From positions 1 through 35,429 of the forward strand of contig JBNGIS010027993.1 in assembly GCA_049999725.1 (NCBI GenBank): DNA of 35,429 bases. Direction: 5' to 3'. The DNA comes from Haplomitrium mnioides (lineage: Eukaryota; Marchantiophyta; Haplomitriopsida; Calobryales). The stretch's first letter is position 1; every line of letters begins with the position of its first letter. Positions 31,671-35,429 of the stretch are shown one piece after another. A program made the translations under genes and the position numbers. Under the pieces are notes generated by a model. The model did not search any database and was not told the DNA's origin. It was given only the letters and a program-made list of their open reading frames with translations.

Positions 31671-33200
31671 ATGGTTCCGATGGGGATTACGAAGTGGGGA
31701 GCACCGGTTAGGAAGGTTGCTTTCCGAGGAGATTAACGGAAGGATGCTTGGCCAAATGGCGATGAAGCAAAGCAGTGATATATGAAACGACAACTTATCG
31801 GTGTTTTGCACGAAAAGAAAAGGTGTGTGAGGAGAGAAGTTAAAAGGCGAATCAGTGATTTGTTAAGGTTTCGATGTGGAAGTTGAACTGAAAGCTCGAA
31901 AGTTCGAAAGGGAGAAACGACTACTCTGCGGAATTTGAAAAGTTTGAACTTGAAGCGGAAGAGTTAGTGAAACTTCGAAATTAGTATAAGAAAGATCGTT
32001 AGTAATTTGTTCTTATGGTGAGTTTAGTTTGCGTAAGTAAGTGAAAGAATGTTATTTAGTTTAAGAACGGCATGTGAGTTGCTAGTTCTTATTTTAAACT
32101 TAGTGTAAAGAAGTTAGCGTGTAGAGAAGCAAGTTAGTTTGAATTGGAATTAGAATGACTGTTATTGTCAGTTGAGCAGGACAGGGGGTACAAGCATGTT
32201 GGTGAGTTCATGTTTTGCTGGTTAGTCTCATTGTACATGTGTGCTTCAAGAAATATACAGAGAATTCTTGTCTGTGAGGTCCCCTGCTCATGGTTGTTGA
32301 TTGCAGATTCAGAAGAAACAAGGATTTGCAGTTAGAGTTGGTTGGTGAATGTTCTGCAGGTTTGCAATTGAAGAAATCAGTTAGGTAGCATTAGAGGAGT
32401 GCATGTCAGGAGTTGCCTGAGTGTGTCCTGCTGGTGGGCTTGGGTTCTGAGTTCCAGGCAGTAAATCTGTGGGAGGTTTAGTGGCAAATCAATTCTGCTT
32501 TAAGTTCTGTTTTGTTCTGTGATTGTTAAATTTTTAAGGAGAGAACTTGCTATGGTCAATCAGTTAGTGGATACTGGTTGGTGGGTTGCATTAGAGCAAG
32601 GAGTGCTCAGATTTGTGTGTGCCCAGGGAATAGGTGGTCATTTCAACAAACAAACAGAGTAGTGGGTGGTTGGAGGAACAACAATTGGATGTGAGATCAA
32701 GAGGGTCGTTCTATAGATGAATTCTCAACATCAAGCTCTGGGATATATTGGGTTGGAGTGGCCTAAGTATCTAGTTTGAGGGAAGTGAGATGTTGTAATG
32801 AAGGTAGGCACTGGAGTGTTGGTTTGAGAGTTCCTAGCAAGTTGGGTAACTGGTTTCTTGTGAATTTCTCTGATTCAACTTCTGTTTAAAATCAACCCGT
32901 ACAGCAACTTTCTTATCTTAGAAGTGTCAGTCAGTTTGAGTAATTCTTGGCTTTTGTTCTATTATAGTAAGTAGTAGTAGTTTATGTGGTTGGTTTTGTG
33001 GAGAAAGGTTGTCAGTCCTAGAGTGGAGAGAAGTCCATCTCTAAACTGATAGAGTGCAGTTTCAGAACTCTTTAAAGAATCTAGAAAGTTGGTAAAAGTG
33101 AATTAAGAGCAAATTTCTATATAGATCTTGCGTGGTTCGATCTCGGGTTGTTCTTTTCGGGGTTGGAGTGTCGCTCCCCTGTTTCGGGCCTTAACCTTTT

Positions 33201-33543
33201 CAGTCCCTGTTTCAAGGCAGGGGAGGACGTGTTTTACGAGCTTTCAGGTTCTTTTCTGAGATGGCCCCTTGCTAGTTACCACTTTCAGACCTTAAGGACT
33301 CTTCCTCTCCTTACAGGTCTGGTATGCTTCTCTCACTCTTCTTCTTCTCACACTCAAGTGAGACATTCAACCATACACAGGTCCACATCCATTTATACCC
33401 AGCTGTGATTTGTGTGATTCTTCCTCTTTATTCCTAGGACCCAATGACTTAGGCCCTGCCACCTTATTTGTGCTTGGGCAGAATGGTGCTGGTGACGTGC
33501 ACAGCTGAACACTACAAAAAGGCTGGACTCCCCCTCTTAGGGT
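33201..33543. other. Interval between copies C and D
   Basis: No coding domain or RNA gene is seen. It may hold the outer end of copy C, since CAAGTGAGACA at 33354-33364 resembles the inverse of a TGTC start. Confidence 0.3.
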
Positions 33544-35429
33544 TGTCACAGAGCTGAACTAGATTATCCTAACTATCCTAACATGTTCTAAGTCCTACTC
33601 TATGCAACAGAATCAGGAACAAAGAGCATTCACCCCCAGGATACTAGACTTGTGTCAAGGGATTGGACTCCCCCTTCAAGTGTGGTCCTAGAGTCTGCTC
33701 AACTGATCCGATGTCCACTAATCTAACAAATCAAGGGAACACACATGCAAAAAAGAAATCTAACTACACATATATGGACAACACTTATATACAATATATG
33801 CAAGAGAAAACAGAGTCCTTGAAGGCCCTCTGGATTTCTAACTGAATTATACTTCGCTTGTGAATCCCGCTGCCTTACAACTGCAGCCCAACAACCCACA
33901 CACCCTCCTCTTTAGATAGTTTTTAACTTCCTTCGCAAGAAACCCTGCTTTTACTTCCACCTCTGGAAGACAGCTTTACCAGCTACAAGTAGCCCACTCC
34001 ACCCTCGAGCCTTGACGAGTCTTACTATGCAATACACCGGCATTGGCATAGCCCCCCTCTCAGCTCCACTTGAAGAATAACACACCAGAGTGTTCTCCGG
34101 ACACTCTGGGTTGATGCACTTGCACAAGGGAATGCCGAGAGACTCCAAGCTCCCTACTCGGCAACCTCTCCTTAGTTCTCAGCCGATCGAAAACTCCTTC
34201 TAGCTATCGTATCAGTAACCCTCCGCTCTGGTCCACCGGCAAGGACGAGTTCACTTGGATCGCCCGAGCATCCAGAGCTCCCTACTCTGCAACACTCGGC
34301 ACCCCTCCAGTCCACCTCCGAATCCCCCTGGCCCCTTGGAGCTAGTACCCCTGCTTCACGTAGCTTTCAATGAATTATCGCCCTGCCTTACCATGCGCAA
34401 TTCCCCTTTCTTGCTATCGTTGTCGCCCCTGCAATGGCCAATGAAACGCCGAGATGACTCCAAGCTCCATACTCGGTAGCCTCTCCTTAGTTCTCAGCCA
34501 ACCAAAAACTCCTTCCAGCTATCATATCAGTAACCCTCCACTCTGGTCCACCGGCAAGGACGAGTTCACCTGGATTGCCCGAGCATCCAGAGCTCCCTAC
34601 TTTGCAACACTCGACGCCCTTCTAGTCCACCTCCGAATCCCCCTGGTCCATTGGAGCTAGTACCCCTGCTTCACGTAGCCTTCAATGAATTATTGCCCTC
34701 CCTTACCATGCGCGAATTTCGTGCCTTGCAACGCTATATCTCCAACAATTGCCCGTGCATCAACCCGAAGGAATTCGAAAGCAAATAATGTATACTCCCC
34801 TTGCGCGTTGCCCTCCGACGCCCGATCCGATGAATAGTTGTTATTGCCGTTAGCTCGAAACATGGGACGACGACATGTGGCTTCACTGTTAGGTAATCCC
34901 GATACCACGGGATGGGAGGAAGTGCCGCGTGTCCAACAATTGGTCGAGGAAAATCCAAGGACAACGGTCACTTCAACGAGAAGCCCCGAGGAATCTTGCG
35001 GGGAGAGATTCTGCAAATTCCTGCAGAACTAGGTCCGAAGAACCGAGTTTCGCAGTGCCCCATGGAACCGACTCCAAGGAATCTCCTTAGATTCCTCTGT
35101 AGATGCTTCTTTCTTCTCCTCGCACCACGTCGTCCGCTGCACCGCCGTCCGATGCCACCCCGCAAGGGGTAGGTTGATCGTTGTGCTGAACTCTTCCTCC
35201 GTAGTTGACCAGCGTGTTGCCGGAGGTCAAGTGAACTCCTCTCCCACCGCTGCGTGGTTCGTGAATTGCCTCGGGGTCCCTGGAGTCACCACGTCATCCG
35301 AAGGGCGTCGTTCGACGCCTCTCCGCAAAGGGGTAGGCGGACCGTCGCGCGGACCCTTCTTCCGAAGTTGACCTTCGAAACCACATCCCGGCTCCTCAGC
35401 ACGCAACGTTTTCGAAGCCTCCCACGGAC
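33544..35429 (+). mobile_element. Long LTR, family copy D, cut by the window end
   Basis: It starts TGTCACAG at 33544. The block 33910-34130 matches copy A 380-680 (AGATAGTTTTTAACTTCC, then TTACTTCCACCTCTGGAAGACAG, then a GTGCACAAG or ATACACCGG region). The block near 35250-35345 matches A near 1450-1510 (GCGACGCC-like sequence, then CCGCAAAGGGGTAG and CGGACCGT). From the first match to the last is about 1435 bp in D and 1120 bp in A; the 315-bp excess equals one unit of the tandem duplication inside D. The rest lies outside the window. Confidence 0.6.
34141..34720 (+). repeat. 315-bp tandem duplication in copy D
   Basis: GACTCCAAGCTCC starts at 34141 and again at 34456. The sequences then run in parallel through TCTCCTTAGTTCTCAGCC, CACTCTGGTCCACCGGCAAG and TTCAATGAATTAT to CTTACCATGCGC. 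By eye roughly one base in fifteen differs, so the duplication is not very recent. Confidence 0.9.

Larger units (their letters stand above)
29395..33200 (-). mobile_element. Long LTR, family copy C (inverted relative to B)
   Basis: This is the reverse complement of B from 29395 (TGTAGGAGCATAG) to at least 33176 (the phrase GGGGTTGGAGTG). The landmarks run in mirror order: GGAACTATGCTCC, the AGAGGCAGCCC motif, the CCGAAGAATCTGAAGAGTCC stretch, the TTAAGAGGG modules and TTGGGTTGGAGTGGCC. Divergence is evident but moderate by eye. Its outer end is unclear because B is short there; GAGACA at 33363 is one possible end. It has no PBS partner or coding domain. The 173-codon frame at 31290-31811 is an artefact of the tandem repeat it spans. 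Confidence 0.65.

Noticed and set aside
31290-31811. 173-codon minus-strand frame as a gene
   Set aside because: It lies within LTR copy C, its central part is a translation of the 54-bp tandem repeat, and the aligned part of copy B has no matching long frame.
21651-33200. B and C as terminal inverted repeats of one large DNA transposon
   Set aside because: B is flanked on both sides by R1 copy 3 in one orientation, so it inserted alone. The two arms also have LTR-type promoters and need not belong to one element.
33125-33200. tRNA gene suggested by GGTTCGATC
   Set aside because: There is no matching acceptor stem, D arm or anticodon arm around it, and the aligned part of copy B reads differently.

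Overview
This window looks like nuclear DNA from a land plant with a large, repeat-rich genome. The evidence is a chromodomain Ty3/gypsy retrotransposon with a plant-style initiator-Met-tRNA primer-binding site, several further LTR sequences, many minisatellites and long AT-rich stretches with no open reading frames. I cannot name the species. The gene family decaying in the DUF7869-like repeats is one I associate more with non-flowering plants, but that is weak evidence. I see no intact host gene, rRNA, tRNA or CRISPR array. Every coding trace is a broken mobile-element gene or an old pseudogene.

Layout. About 27-3584 is copy A (+) of a very long (3.5-4 kb), relatively GC-rich LTR family. 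Related copies are B (+, 21651-25461), C (-, 29395 to about 33200) and D (+, 33544 to the window end, incomplete). A, B and C share a TATA box followed about 30 bp later by the motif AGAGGCAGCCCY. About 3585-5993 is the 3' part of a decayed DUF7869-like gene (family R1, copy 1) with its non-coding tail, a 37-bp minisatellite and a 389-bp solo gypsy LTR (5194-5582). About 7090-10210 holds three decayed minus-strand copies of a second coding-derived repeat (R2), faintly F-box/kelch-like. 11195-14757 is a minus-strand chromovirus with both LTRs, PBS and PPT. Its gag, protease and RT are broken, and an internal deletion has removed most of RNase H and the integrase core. It sits in a minisatellite. 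14850-17320 is mostly unassigned. 17322-17441 is a 30-bp x4 minisatellite. 17770-21552 is R1 copy 2, the most complete, with N-terminal, middle and C-terminal parts but no core.

The right half is a nested pile. R1 copy 3 (minus) is split by LTR copy B, with R1 sequence on both sides (21553-21650 and 25462-25692). The R1 remainder is then interrupted by a copia-like 295-bp LTR (25693-25987) with a PBS-like sequence. 25988-29394 is non-coding repeat material around a probable minus-strand LTR near 27214-28310. B and C face each other as 3.8-kb inverted arms about 3.9 kb apart. No set of genes here works together; the biology is successive insertion, deletion and local tandem duplication. The best candidates for something under-described are the R1 element family and the A-D long-LTR family, which has no recognisable coding partner in the window.
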